DNA of 64,000 nucleotides. Source: Onstottus_B arcticum (GTDB taxonomy: Bacteria; Acidobacteriota; Blastocatellia; UBA7656). The stretch spans positions 124,001-188,000 of the forward strand of contig JBBPIE010000009.1 of assembly GCA_038040485.1 (NCBI GenBank). Reading direction: 5' to 3'. Each line of letters opens with the position of its first letter. Within the stretch, counting starts at the first letter, position 1. Below are positions 9,161 to 17,247 of this stretch, one piece after another. A program made the translations under genes and the position numbers. The notes under the pieces are model-generated. The model was given only the letters and a program-made list of their open reading frames with translations, was not told the DNA's origin and ran no database searches.

Positions 9161-10258
9161 CTAGCGCGCCTGTTGGATCTTGCCGCCTTTCGCCGACAGC
9201 ATCAGCTTGACCAGTTCTTCAGTGATCTTCGGCTCCAGTCCCTCGGTGTGGCCTTTGTCGAGGCGGATGATGTCAGCGACGACGCGACCATCCTTGCAGT
9301 CCGGATAGACGAACATTTCGGCCTTGCCGGGACGTGCCTTGAATCCCCATACCGGGTTAGCGTTTGGTTGTTCGCGCGTGTCGTAGATGTAGCCCGCCTT
9401 GGTGTCGACGATATCCGAACGCCGGACGCGCGCGCGGCATTCCAACTTCTCCGCCCACCGCGAATTGTTCGGGAGGCCCGTTGCCGGCAGTTCGTGCTCG
9501 CCCGAACTGTATATGTGCGAGAACACACCGCCAGGTAACACGGACGCATCCGCTACAAGTCTGAGAGGCGGCTGCGTGTTGCCGGCTGTCCCCGGCGCGC
9601 CTGAACCAGGTGCCGTAGTCGCCGCGCGGGGCGCGCTTGATCCGGGCGCGTTAGGGATCGGCGCGCGAACCTCGCTCCGCTTCGAACCGAGCCGCCCGCC
9701 TGAAAGGCTCACCCATCCATCGACTCGCTCGTTATAGAAGTCCGTGTACAGGAGGCGGTTGGCAGTCTGACCACCCAGTGAGTGCCCGGAGAGCCAGAAC
9801 GCTTTGATGTTTTGTTTGCCGAGCTGGGCGATGATCGAGGTGACAATGTTCTGCAGGTATTCGTCGTCGGTCTCTGACCAGGCTCTCGTCGGAGTGTACG
9901 GGGTGGCGATGACCAGGCGGTACTTGTCCTTGTAGTCCATCAGAGGGAAATAGTGGCGCTGCCAATTCCCGTACGAGCCGCCGCCGTGAAGACTGAGGAT
10001 GAAGGTAACTTTCTCGCCCGGCTTCAAGTCACACGGGTAATCGAGGAAGTAAGTGCGGCCTGTCTTGGGCTCGACCACGGGTCCGCCGTTTATCACTAAC
10101 TCACCCGGGCAATCCTTATCGGGGCAGTGCAGAACAGGCGGCGTCGAGCAGGCCGCACCGGCCAGCCTCACGGGTTGTTGGGCGCTGGCGTATCCCATGA
10201 GCGCCAACGCCGCGACGGCCATAGCCAGCAGTCTGATCGAACTGAATGACTTTTTCAC
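9161..10258 (-). CDS. Secreted alpha/beta hydrolase (PHB-depolymerase-like), paralogue A
   Basis: A 365-residue exported hydrolase with signal peptide 1-26, oxyanion loop HGGG (91-94) and nucleophile Ser160 in GHSLGG. Six cysteines in the N-terminal region (CSTPPVLHCPDKDC and further on YPCD) may form disulfides. A Pro/Ala/Gly-rich spacer (about 210-235) precedes the C-terminal catalytic region ending GHTEGLEPKITEELVKLML. The start codon is GTG with GGGGGGAA upstream. It is a clear paralogue of the next gene, with an almost identical C-terminal tail. The substrate is unknown; the closest recognisable relatives are polyester depolymerases and feruloyl-type esterases. Confidence 0.82.
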   Translation of the reverse strand: MKKSFSSIRLLAMAVAALALMGYASAQQPVRLAGAACSTPPVLHCPDKDCPGELVINGGPVVEPKTGRTYFLDYPCDLKPGEKVTFILSLHGGGSYGNWQRHYFPLMDYKDKYRLVIATPYTPTRAWSETDDEYLQNIVTSIIAQLGKQNIKAFWLSGHSLGGQTANRLLYTDFYNERVDGWVSLSGGRLGSKRSEVRAPIPNAPGSSAPRAATTAPGSGAPGTAGNTQPPLRLVADASVLPGGVFSHIYSSGEHELPATGLPNNSRWAEKLECRARVRRSDIVDTKAGYIYDTREQPNANPVWGFKARPGKAEMFVYPDCKDGRVVADIIRLDKGHTEGLEPKITEELVKLMLSAKGGKIQQAR

Positions 10259-10289
10259 TTGGTTCCCCCCGGAGAAATTCCGCTGGTTT

Positions 10290-10396
10290 CATTTTCCATT
10301 TTCCATTTTTGATTTGAGATTTGTCATTGACCGCAGGCGCCTCGCGCAATCGCAATGACAAATGAAAAATGTCATATGGAAAATGGAAAATTATTG
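10290..10396. repeat. Intergenic hairpin of CATTTTC heptamers
   Basis: The left arm (about 10,290-10,330: CATTTTCCATTTTCC then ATTTGAGATTTGTCATTG) pairs imperfectly with the right arm (about 10,352-10,396: CAATGACAAATG ... GGAAAATGGAAAAT). The unit length is 7. It fills the gap between the two paralogous hydrolase genes. Confidence 0.8.
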
Positions 10397-10405
10397 CCTC
10401 GGTAG

Positions 10406-11518
10406 TTAATGGGCCTGCTGGATCTTGCCGCCTTTGGCCGAAAGCATCAGCTTGACCAGCTCTTCTGTGATTTTCGGCTCGAGACCTTCGGTGTGTCCCT
10501 TGTCGATGCGCACGACGTCGGCAACAATCCGGCCGTCCTTGCAGTCAGGATAAGCGTAGACTTGAGCCTTGCCGGGCGCCGGTGGCAGTCCCCACGCCGG
10601 GTTCGGCGGATTCTGACGCGTGCTGTCGTAAACGTACCCGGCTTTGGTGTCGGCGACCTCCGCGGGCGCGCGTCGCGCTGCGCAGTTGTACTTCGCGGCC
10701 CACGCCGAGCTGTCGGGCAGCCCTTTTTCATCCATCTCACGCTGACCGGTTTCGTAGATGAAGGAGAAATCAGCGGCCGGCGGTTCGCGCAAGGCTGCCA
10801 TCGCCGCGCTGATGCTGGGAGGGACGGCGTTCGCGGCGGCTGCGGCTGGTGTGGCCGTGGCGGCTGGGGTTGCAGCAGCGGCTGGCCGCGGACCAAAGCT
10901 GGCGCGGCCTGGGTTCCCGCCCAGACGGCCGCCGCTAAGGCTGAGAAAGCCATCGACTCTGTCCTTAAAGAAGTCGGCGCGCACGATCCGATTGGAGGTC
11001 ATCCCGCCCTGCGAGTGGCCGACCAGCCAGAAGGCCTTTATGTTCTCCTTGCCGATCTGACCAACGACCGACTCGACGATGTTCTGCAAGTACGCGTCGT
11101 CATCCGCGGACCACGATCTTGTCGGAGCGTTCGGGGTGGCGATGACCAGGCGGTACTTGTCTTTGTAGTCCATGATCGGGAAGTAGTGACGCTGCCAGTT
11201 CCCGTACGAGCCGAAGCCGTGAAGACTGAGGATGAAAGTTACTTTCTCGCCCGCCTTCAGATCGCACGGATAATCAAGGAAGTAAGTGCGCCGCGTCTTC
11301 ATTTCGACCACTGTTCCGGGGCTTATCACCTTTTCCGGCGGGCAGTCCTTGTCGGGACAGCGCAGGAATGGCGTCGCGTCGCAGGTCGTTCCCGCGAACT
11401 GGATGGGTTGCTGAGCGCCAGCGTATCCGGCGAACGCAAACACGGCGCAGGCGATCGCCAGCAGTCTGATCAGCTTCAGCTTTGCTATCGATACCGGAGA
11501 AGCTACTTTGAAGTCCAT
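10406..11518 (-). CDS. Secreted alpha/beta hydrolase (PHB-depolymerase-like), paralogue B
   Basis: This is a 370-residue paralogue of the preceding hydrolase. It shares the cysteine-rich start (TCDATPFLRCPDKDC), the FLDYPCDLKAGEKVTFILSLHG block, the nucleophile motif GHSQGG and the tail LVKLMLSAKGGKIQQA. The oxyanion loop reads HGFGS instead of HGGGS. An Ala/Pro-rich linker (PRPAAAATPAATATPAAAAA) sits where copy A has its Pro/Gly spacer. The start at 11,518 (MDFKVASP) follows GGAGGGAAT; a start 19 codons further upstream is possible but lacks a site. The hydrophobic export segment is at about residues 16-35. The pair probably arose by tandem duplication. Confidence 0.82.
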   Translation of the reverse strand: MDFKVASPVSIAKLKLIRLLAIACAVFAFAGYAGAQQPIQFAGTTCDATPFLRCPDKDCPPEKVISPGTVVEMKTRRTYFLDYPCDLKAGEKVTFILSLHGFGSYGNWQRHYFPIMDYKDKYRLVIATPNAPTRSWSADDDAYLQNIVESVVGQIGKENIKAFWLVGHSQGGMTSNRIVRADFFKDRVDGFLSLSGGRLGGNPGRASFGPRPAAAATPAATATPAAAAANAVPPSISAAMAALREPPAADFSFIYETGQREMDEKGLPDSSAWAAKYNCAARRAPAEVADTKAGYVYDSTRQNPPNPAWGLPPAPGKAQVYAYPDCKDGRIVADVVRIDKGHTEGLEPKITEELVKLMLSAKGGKIQQAH

Positions 11519-11615
11519 ATTCCCTCCACAGATATTGTTCGGCCCGATCTGCAAGCCAAACCTGACAACTATCACCTTGAAATCCGCTCACGGCTAACGA
11601 CGGCCGGCCACTGGC

Positions 11616-11685
11616 GTAGCATAGACTTTAGTCTGTGTGGCTTCACCTTCGATCGACGACTGCCACAGACTAAAGTCTATGCTAC
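11616..11685. repeat. AGTAGCATAGACTTTAGTCT-family inverted repeat, copy 2
   Basis: The arms 11,616-11,638 (GTAGCATAGACTTTAGTCTG...) and 11,663-11,685 are reverse complements of about 23 bp with a 24-base loop unrelated to the loops of the other copies. It stands upstream of hydrolase paralogue B, just as copy 1 stands downstream of paralogue A, so the duplicated pair is bracketed by the same element. Confidence 0.88.
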
Positions 11686-11803
11686 TTCAAAGCGCAGCAT
11701 TTGATGACGCATTCTAAACGAAACGCGTGAGCGCCGAAAGGCGAAGGAGGGACGGCAACCTAACCCTGCTGCGTGCTGGTCTCGATATCCAGAGCCACAA
11801 CCG

Positions 11804-11947
11804 GTGATGCGTGATCCGTGATGGGTGATCCGTGATGGGTGATCCGTGATGTGCGTGATCCGTGATGCGTGATCCGTGATGCGTGATCCGTGATGCGTGA
11901 TCCGTGATCCGCTCGTCTTATCACGGATCACGCATCACGAATCACGA
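11804..11947. repeat. Tandem GTGATCC/GTGATGC heptamers with inverted arm
   Basis: About fourteen consecutive 7-nt units of the form GTGATNN (GTGATGC, GTGATCC, GTGATGG) run from 11,804 to about 11,911. An inverted arm follows (ATCACGGATCACGCATCACG, about 11,920-11,947). It lies between the hydrolase and the LolA-like gene and has no coding potential beyond the seven-residue repeat the units would spell. Confidence 0.9.
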
Positions 11948-11971
11948 ATTCAGGTAGTGTGCTCTTTTCAC

Positions 11972-13492
11972 TTACTGTTTGTTTTCCTTCGGCTTGGTCA
12001 GGTCGTACTTGCTGTCGATCTGATACTTCTTGTAGTCGCTGTAGCGCCGCTCCATGCTTCGGTTGAACTTCGCCAGCAGCATCACTCGAGCTGAGATGTT
12101 GATTTCTCCGATCGAAGGCAGCCACAACTCGCCGTCGACTTTCTCCTGCTCCAACGCAATCGCGGTCGAGGACCCGATCGAAGCCAGCATCCCGCCGCCG
12201 ATCTTGAATGAGTCGGTCAGGCGCGCCTCGAGCCGCGCGATCTGTTTGGCCGCTTCGTCAACCCACATCGTCCCCGCGAGTTTGTTGATGATGTCCTCGG
12301 CGCGGTTCTTTGCCTTGAATCCCTTTCGCGGCTCGAAGTCGAACGCGATCACCTCGTGACCGCGAAACATCTCGCGGCGAACCGAGGTGATCGCCGAGAT
12401 GCGAAGGAAGTCGAGCATGGATATGTCGTCGTCGTCTTTCTCCTTCTCCTTTTCGCCGCGAGCCTCGCGCTGCTCTTTTTTCTGCTTGTTCTTCTCCTGT
12501 TGCTTGATGATCTCTTCGATTTCCTTTTGGACTCGTTTGTCTTCCTTCTCTTTTTCGGTGGTCGTCAGGTCCTTGCCGTTCACGCTCAGCAGCCGTTCGA
12601 TCGGTCTATCGCCAATCGGCGTCACTTCGTAGACCTTGGTCTCGGTGCTCTTCACGCGGCCATCGCCGTCGAGTTTGCGCTCGACTTCGGTCAGACGGCA
12701 GGTGTAGTGCTCGCGAAGCTCCTCGACCTTTTGCTGGTTAGCGATGATCGACTTCATCAACGGTTCGAGATCAGGCAGCGGCTGCGCGTCCTCGACTTGC
12801 GGATAACGAAACGCAGCCATATCGGTATGCGGGTTGTGCTCGACTTTCTCGATTGCGATTGCGACATCACCCGCGCCGCGCCTGATCCGTATCGAAAACG
12901 GTTCCATCACGCCGTCGATGGCGCGGTAATCCGAGTAGAACGTTTCTTCGGTCCCATCCGCGGTCTCTCGCTCGCGTTTGATGATCAGGCCCGTAGACGC
13001 GTCGAAGAAGAGCTTGAGCCGCGCGCCGTTGTTTGAAAGCTCGACCGCGTTGGCGTCGCGGCCGTCGATCTGAGCCTTGCCTGCCGCTTGAGGAACGATG
13101 CGCGTCTTTTGAAGCTCGCGCAGCCGGTTGTTCGCAATCAGCGATTCGAGACGCAGCCGTTTCGCTTCATCACCCAACAACGTGCGCAACCCGCGCGCGT
13201 CCATTCGCCACGCGGACTTGCCGTTGTAGCACTCGGAGGTCTTCGCTCCTGCGACTTCCAGGTCAACTCTCAAGCTGGTGGGCGAAGCGCTCTGAAAGCC
13301 GAAGCGGCCGATTGAGCCGTCCGCAGCCTTCAGGGTGCCGGTCATCGAAGTGCTCTTTACTCGTTTGACCGCGTTGCCGCCGGACGCTTTTTTGTATCGG
13401 TCGATTATCTTTGTCGCCGACTTGTCAGCCCCGAAGGAGGCGAGCACAAACGCGAGGATCGCAAGCGACGCTGCAAGTAGAAGCCTTCTCAT
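11972..13492 (-). CDS. Exported protein with LolA-like domains
   Basis: A 506-residue protein with a signal peptide (MRRLLLAASLAILAFVLASFG). The mature start ATKIIDRYKKASGG and strand-rich body resemble the outer-membrane lipoprotein-sorting (LolA/LolB-like) fold. A second similar segment appears in the C-terminal half (ITSVRREMFRGHEVIAFDFEP...GTMWVDEAAKQIARLEARL). The two are separated by a highly charged Lys/Glu coiled-coil stretch at roughly residues 315-350. The start at 13,492 is chosen because AGAGGT sits 5 bases upstream and the signal peptide begins there; ATG 13,495 is equally open. It is divergent from the TPR gene. A role in lipid or lipoprotein handling is inferred from the fold only. 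Confidence 0.68.
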   Translation of the reverse strand: MRRLLLAASLAILAFVLASFGADKSATKIIDRYKKASGGNAVKRVKSTSMTGTLKAADGSIGRFGFQSASPTSLRVDLEVAGAKTSECYNGKSAWRMDARGLRTLLGDEAKRLRLESLIANNRLRELQKTRIVPQAAGKAQIDGRDANAVELSNNGARLKLFFDASTGLIIKRERETADGTEETFYSDYRAIDGVMEPFSIRIRRGAGDVAIAIEKVEHNPHTDMAAFRYPQVEDAQPLPDLEPLMKSIIANQQKVEELREHYTCRLTEVERKLDGDGRVKSTETKVYEVTPIGDRPIERLLSVNGKDLTTTEKEKEDKRVQKEIEEIIKQQEKNKQKKEQREARGEKEKEKDDDDISMLDFLRISAITSVRREMFRGHEVIAFDFEPRKGFKAKNRAEDIINKLAGTMWVDEAAKQIARLEARLTDSFKIGGGMLASIGSSTAIALEQEKVDGELWLPSIGEINISARVMLLAKFNRSMERRYSDYKKYQIDSKYDLTKPKENKQ

Positions 13493-13565
13493 CATTACCT
13501 CTGCGATGATATTGTAACTGCGCGGGCGACCCGCGCAACCGATAACACCCCAACAGCATGAACGT

Positions 13566-14582
13566 ATGATGCCGATGATCGAGCGCACAAAACTCCCGGA
13601 AAGGACTCCCTCGCCTTCAACCCGGCGAACAGGCGCTCGAAACGGGTTCATACTCGCTTCCGTTTTGTTGGCCGCGTCTTTCGACACCTCAGCGCAGGCC
13701 GGTCGCGCACCCGCAAAGCCGGACATCGTGGCCGCGCGCGATCTATGCTTTCAGGGAGACTACGACGGCGCCGCCAGCCGGTTTGCCGAAATGGCGCGCA
13801 AGTACCCAGAAAGCCCGGCCGGTGAGTTTTATCAAGCGGTAACGCTGATCTGGAAGTCTTACGTCGACGCCGTGAGTTTGGCTTCCGGGACTCGCGCGTT
13901 CGACGCCGAGTTGGAATCGCTGTTGGAAGGCGTCGTCGCAAAAGCTGAGGCTCAGCGTACGCGCGCGGACAGATCGAAGCAGGAAGAGGTCGAGGCATTG
14001 TACTTTCTTGGTTCGGCCGCGGGAGCGCGCGCGCGCGCGAGTTTCTTTCAGAACCGGGCGATACCGGCGGCCAAACTGGCACGAACGGCGCAGGACTACT
14101 TCGACGAGTTGTTGAAGCTCGACCCGAACTACTGGGACGGCTACTACGCTCCGGGGAACATCTACTACGCCGTTGGGCTGGTGACCGACACGCCGGTTGG
14201 AAAAGTTGCGACCACGGTCGTAGGCCAGAAGTCGCTGCCGACTGGCGACCTCGCCCGAGGCTTGAGTTACTTGAAGACCGCCGCCGAGAAGAGCGCGGTG
14301 ACCGGCGTCGATGCGAAGCTTGCTCTGCTGCAATCGTACACGCTGAACGAGGGCCGCTTCGAAGAGGCGCTTGTGCTTGCGCGCGAGCTTCAAGCAAAGT
14401 ATCCGGCGAATCAAACCTTCGCGCGGTACCTGTTGCGGATCTACTCGGGTTTGAAGGATCGCGCGAAGCTTACGCAGACGGCGCAGCTGATACTCGCTGC
14501 GGTGAAAGATGGCAAGCCTAACTTCGGCGTGTCCATGAAAGCCGAAGCCGAGCGCTACCTGGCAGAAGCAACTAAGCCATAG
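13566..14582 (+). CDS. Exported tetratricopeptide-like protein
   Basis: A 338-residue protein with an N-terminal hydrophobic export segment (about residues 26-42) and TPR-like helical pairs (DLCFQGDYDGAASRFAEMARKYPESPAG, YFDELLKLDPNYWDGYYAPGNIYYAVG, LNEGRFEEALVLARELQAKYPANQTF). Such proteins act as scaffolds in the periplasm or at membranes; no partner is indicated here. No Shine-Dalgarno is visible before the ATG at 13,566, and several in-frame ATGs follow, so the exact start is uncertain. It is divergent from the LolA-like gene with a gap of about 70 bases. Confidence 0.7.
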   Translation: MMPMIERTKLPERTPSPSTRRTGARNGFILASVLLAASFDTSAQAGRAPAKPDIVAARDLCFQGDYDGAASRFAEMARKYPESPAGEFYQAVTLIWKSYVDAVSLASGTRAFDAELESLLEGVVAKAEAQRTRADRSKQEEVEALYFLGSAAGARARASFFQNRAIPAAKLARTAQDYFDELLKLDPNYWDGYYAPGNIYYAVGLVTDTPVGKVATTVVGQKSLPTGDLARGLSYLKTAAEKSAVTGVDAKLALLQSYTLNEGRFEEALVLARELQAKYPANQTFARYLLRIYSGLKDRAKLTQTAQLILAAVKDGKPNFGVSMKAEAERYLAEATKP

Positions 14583-14585
14583 ACC

Positions 14586-14641
14586 AACCACAAAGTCACA
14601 AAGCCACAAAGGTTCCTTTGTGACTTTGTGCCTTGGTGGTT
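14586..14641. repeat. Intergenic hairpin of CACAAAG(N) units
   Basis: The left arm 14,586-14,612 (ACCACAAAGTCACAAAGCC...) and the right arm 14,615-14,641 are reverse complements with almost no loop, making one long stem-loop immediately after the TPR gene stop. The unit is 8 nt. It could serve as a terminator-like structure although it lacks a following T-run. Confidence 0.85.
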
Positions 14642-14655
14642 AGAGATTCTCCGCA

Positions 14656-15216
14656 TTGGACGATCGAGGCAAACAAATCGAAGTCACTCGGACCTATCTT
14701 CAACTGACCCGGCGCGACGAACTCAAGCCCGTTCGGCTGAGCGACTCGCTCACGCAGACTGTTCAAGCCGTCAATTGTCCCGCGTCGTTCTATCGTTACC
14801 TCTACAGTGAAGTCGGGCGGTTCTATCACTGGACTGACCGGCTCCCGTGGACCGACGAAGCGATCCGCGCTCATCTCGCGCGGCCCGAGATAACTCTGTG
14901 GGTTATGTACTGCGAAGGTTTGCCCTCCGGATTTTTCGAGCTTGAGCGCCACTCGGACGGCTCAACCGAGATTGCGTACTTCGGGTTGATTCAGGAGTTC
15001 CTCGGCCGCGGACTGGGCAAGCAATTGTTGACCGAGGCAGTCGAACGCGCGTGGACTGACGGAGCCAGTCGCGTGTGGCTTCACACCTGCACGCTCGATG
15101 ACCCGGCAGCGTTGCCGAACTACCTCAAGCGCGGCCTCGTTCCCTTCAAGGAAGAAAAGTACTTCACAACTATTTCACACGAAGAAGCACGTCAGGGAAA
15201 ATGGCGCAAAGAGTGA
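14656..15216 (+). CDS. GNAT-family N-acetyltransferase
   Basis: A 186-residue GCN5-related acetyltransferase that would move an acetyl group from acetyl-CoA to an unknown amine. The acetyl-CoA loop is in GLIQEFLGRGLGKQLLTEAVERAW (the R-x2-G-x-G/A motif reads RGLGKQ). Strand beta-4 (EIAYFGLI) precedes it and a late ANYLKRG-like segment (LPNYLKRGLVPFKEE) follows, as is usual for the fold. The only plausible start is TTG at 14,656, right after the hairpin. It is the last gene before the inserted IS1595 element. Confidence 0.85.
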   Translation: MDDRGKQIEVTRTYLQLTRRDELKPVRLSDSLTQTVQAVNCPASFYRYLYSEVGRFYHWTDRLPWTDEAIRAHLARPEITLWVMYCEGLPSGFFELERHSDGSTEIAYFGLIQEFLGRGLGKQLLTEAVERAWTDGASRVWLHTCTLDDPAALPNYLKRGLVPFKEEKYFTTISHEEARQGKWRKE

Positions 15217-15243
15217 TGGCTGAGCATTGGGCGGTGCCTTAGT

Positions 15244-15251
15244 CTAATTTG
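15244..15251. repeat. Left target-site duplication CTAATTTG
   Basis: The 8-bp sequence CTAATTTG directly abuts the left end of the IS1595-type element and is repeated exactly at 19,626-19,633. Eight bases is the usual duplication length for the IS1595 family. Confidence 0.85.
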
Positions 15252-15274
15252 GGTAACTATATACTTGCCGTACC
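15252..15274. repeat. Left terminal inverted repeat of the IS1595 element
   Basis: The left end starts GGTAACTATATACTTG. Over 23 bases it matches the reverse complement of the right end (GGTAATTATATACTTG...) at 20 positions, differing at positions 6, 17 and 19. Confidence 0.88.
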
Positions 15275-15356
15275 ACGGCGCTGGACGTATGCTGTGCTGA
15301 CGTGACAGGTTCGGAAAAGGAGCTTCGCTTTGCTCGACGCTCGAAAGGGGCTGTGG

Positions 15357-15647
15357 CTACTCGCCGTCCCTAGATGACCATATTACGTTTCCTTGCCGAA
15401 TCAACTCGATGACTGGTTCCTCGTCCTCTGAAAAGGAAAAAACAATTTTTGATTTGCCAGTTTTACTTGTCAGGGTAAGGGAACTGCTAGAAAGGGATAC
15501 GTGAGTATTGCCTCCCTGTCCCTTGTTCGGTGGCTGAGGGGGATTCCAAAATACTATATCGAGAGTGCCGCCATCAGTTCCTTCAAGCGAAGCGACCATA
15601 TCGCCCTTGCTGTTAGTGAGGTCCAGGTCTTCATTTGGTTTGCCCAT
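15357..15647 (-). CDS. Passenger protein of unknown function (96 aa)
   Basis: A 96-residue acidic protein, rich in Ser and Thr in the middle (SLSSSSLTLTSKTGKSK), with alternating hydrophobic residues suggesting a small beta-sheet domain and no membrane segment. It starts with an AAGGAG site about 10 bases upstream. It is the gene closest to the left end of the mobile element, 86 bases beyond the four-gene passenger set, so it may be co-transcribed with it. I do not recognise the family. Confidence 0.6.
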   Translation of the reverse strand: MGKPNEDLDLTNSKGDMVASLEGTDGGTLDIVFWNPPQPPNKGQGGNTHVSLSSSSLTLTSKTGKSKIVFSFSEDEEPVIELIRQGNVIWSSRDGE

Positions 15648-15733
15648 TTAGAGTTTATCTCCTTCTTATGTTGAGGCGGATGCTATGAAAGCATCGATTT
15701 CTTCCTTCGTGCGCAACTAGGGAGCTAGCCGTA

Positions 15734-15889
15734 CTAGTGCTTTCGGGCAGCTTGCCCTTTCCGTTTCGCCTTTGGTTTCTTGAATGGATTCAGCACCGCG
15801 CTTTTTGGTACGGCTATCACCGTCTTGAGCGCGTCCATGAATCGCGCCGCCGCTTGTGGGCCTTCGTCTATTGTTGGGGGTGGTTTCAT
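15734..15889 (-). CDS. Small basic passenger protein (51 aa)
   Basis: A frame starting with ATG at 15,889, the base immediately next to the preceding gene's stop codon, encodes 51 residues. The N-terminal half is neutral (MKPPPTIDEGPQAAARF) and the tail strongly basic (NPFKKPKAKRKGQAARKH). Zero spacing and same-strand arrangement argue for translation coupled to the upstream gene. The basic tail may contact nucleic acid. Family unknown. Confidence 0.55.
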   Translation of the reverse strand: MKPPPTIDEGPQAAARFMDALKTVIAVPKSAVLNPFKKPKAKRKGQAARKH

Positions 15890-16045
15890 CTATTCCTCGT
15901 CATAAGGCGCTTCTAGCGCTTCTAGTGCCTGTGTGACTTGCTCAACAGCGGCGTCTATTTCTCTTGCGCTTAGGTCCGCTGTGAAGTGATCTTTGTTTCT
16001 TAGAACGTATTCTTCTGCGGCTTTCCGTAGGTCCGATCTACTCAT
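15890..16045 (-). CDS. Small passenger protein (51 aa)
   Basis: This 51-residue helical, acidic protein begins MSRSDLRKAAEEYVLRNKDHF. The start at 16,045 has GAGGAA five bases upstream and overlaps the previous stop codon by 8 bases, marking tight coupling; a longer frame from 16,087 would run further into the previous gene and is less likely. Its stop touches the next ATG. Function unknown. Confidence 0.6.
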   Translation of the reverse strand: MSRSDLRKAAEEYVLRNKDHFTADLSAREIDAAVEQVTQALEALEAPYDEE

Positions 16046-16367
16046 CGCTTTCCTCGCCTTCTGCATCAACGTTGAGTGTTGGCTCATATACGCGATGCAA
16101 CACGTAATCCGTGAAACGGTCTGACCAGTACTCCTGCGTCAGTTTTGGGTTGTCCTCCAAAAACTTTCGGAAGTGCTTTTCAAGCTCGATCACCGGTTTT
16201 AGAACCTGCTTAATATCATCTACGGTTGGCTGCCCGTTTGCAACTTGAGGTTTGATGAAATCGCGCGCTCCGTCGGCTAATTCCTTCCAAACCTCACTAT
16301 GCCTCTCGAATAGCTTGGCAAAGCCCTTCCCCTCAAGTGCTAGACGAATTTTTTCCGTAAGTGCCAT
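16038..16367 (-). CDS. Passenger protein of unknown function (109 aa)
   Basis: A 109-residue, mainly helical soluble protein (MALTEKIRLALEG... to ...NVDAEGEESDE). Its aromatic-rich C-terminal half (FRKFLEDNPKLTQEYWSDRF) resembles a small bundle. It starts 3 bases after the stop of the membrane-protein gene and overlaps the next gene by 8 bases, so these genes form one operon. I do not recognise the family. Confidence 0.65.
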   Translation of the reverse strand: MALTEKIRLALEGKGFAKLFERHSEVWKELADGARDFIKPQVANGQPTVDDIKQVLKPVIELEKHFRKFLEDNPKLTQEYWSDRFTDYVLHRVYEPTLNVDAEGEESDE

Positions 16368-16370
16368 TAT

Positions 16371-16700
16371 TCAAAGTTTGAGAGTTACGAGGGCCGCATA
16401 GCCGACGAATAAAGCAAGAGCAAACACAAAGCCAATTGTCCAAGAATAGAACAGCGCTGAAACGGTTGGATGGAAAAGCCAGAGATAGGCCGCTAAGGAA
16501 ACCAGTGTCTGGACAACGACTGGAATAAGCCCGCATTTACTGACCAACCTGTAGCGGTCGATAACCGTATTAGATGTCTCCGATGGCAGCCCTTCTACCT
16601 TCATGATCATGAAACCAACGAAGACAAGCATAATTGAAGCAATGGCCATAGAACCGCCCAGAACGGCGATTGCTATGTCTTGTGTGGGAATGGTCTCCAA
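16371..16700 (-). CDS. Passenger membrane protein, three predicted helices (109 aa)
   Basis: A 109-residue membrane protein with hydrophobic segments at about residues 9-33, 58-77 and 84-106, and a short basic/polar loop (TSNTVIDRYRLVSKCG) between the first and second. The start is TTG at 16,700 with only a weak ribosome site. It is first in the packed operon of four passenger genes. Small three-helix proteins of this sort occur as toxins, immunity proteins and membrane sensors; the sequence does not distinguish these. Confidence 0.6.
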   Translation of the reverse strand: METIPTQDIAIAVLGGSMAIASIMLVFVGFMIMKVEGLPSETSNTVIDRYRLVSKCGLIPVVVQTLVSLAAYLWLFHPTVSALFYSWTIGFVFALALFVGYAALVTLKL

Positions 16701-17247
16701 GTCCGGGCGATTGTATCATACGCGTCAAGGAGTCCAGCGCCACTCATGGTGGCAGTTTTATGACCACAGTCAACGCGCCAATGCTGATCGTAATAACAAG
16801 CATCCCATTTTCGCGCCTGATCGTAGCATTCGAGAGCGCGCGCAACACCGCGCTCACCTGTCTGTTCTTTCGTCTCATGGGTAAGCCCCACCTAACCCGC
16901 CACAAGAGCGGCGGCAATTTCCGATGTTGAAGTTTCAGCTTGTGGGTCAGGCTCGGTCGGAATACAATGCAGGAGTCAGCGCACAAGCTGGCGACACACA
17001 AAAGCGTTCTCGACGGCGTTGGTAGCTCTGAACTACTGACGCCGTTTTGCTTATATCACCAGATGGCCACAGTGCGATGTTTGGCTAGCCTTAGATTTAC
17101 AACGATAACCATAATTGGAACCCGCTAGGCCAGATCGGGCTTAGTCGTGCGAAACTATGACTCGTTGGTCAGGAACCGCGTTTGTCGTGACAAATTGAGT
17201 TTCTGTAATTCCATTACAGCGCCCACCTTCGATGAAACTGGCTGCCG
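16701..17247. other. Gene-free stretch inside the mobile element
   Basis: About 550 bases between the HTH protein and the small-gene operon hold no frame I trust. Minus-strand frames here of 72 and 85 codons lack a ribosome site and have unconvincing composition; they may be remnants of a decayed gene. The stretch presumably contains the promoter of the small-gene operon. Confidence 0.5.

Noticed and set aside
11677..11931. Minus-strand frame spelling ITHHGSRI-type repeats
   Set aside because: Translation of the GTGATCC heptamers, with no ribosome site and no unique domain.
11804..11947. Tandem repeats considered as a CRISPR array
   Set aside because: Units are 7 nt with no unique spacers, and there are no cas genes; the same holds for the other heptamer arrays.
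14586..14641. Hairpins considered as ordinary rho-independent terminators
   Set aside because: Stems are far longer than usual, lack a T-run, and many lie between genes of one apparent operon; only 18,557-18,592 has the normal terminator form.
16673..17001. Small minus-strand frames (72 and 85 codons) in the gap of the mobile element
   Set aside because: Overlapping alternative frames, no ribosome site, no plausible domain; left as a gene-free stretch.
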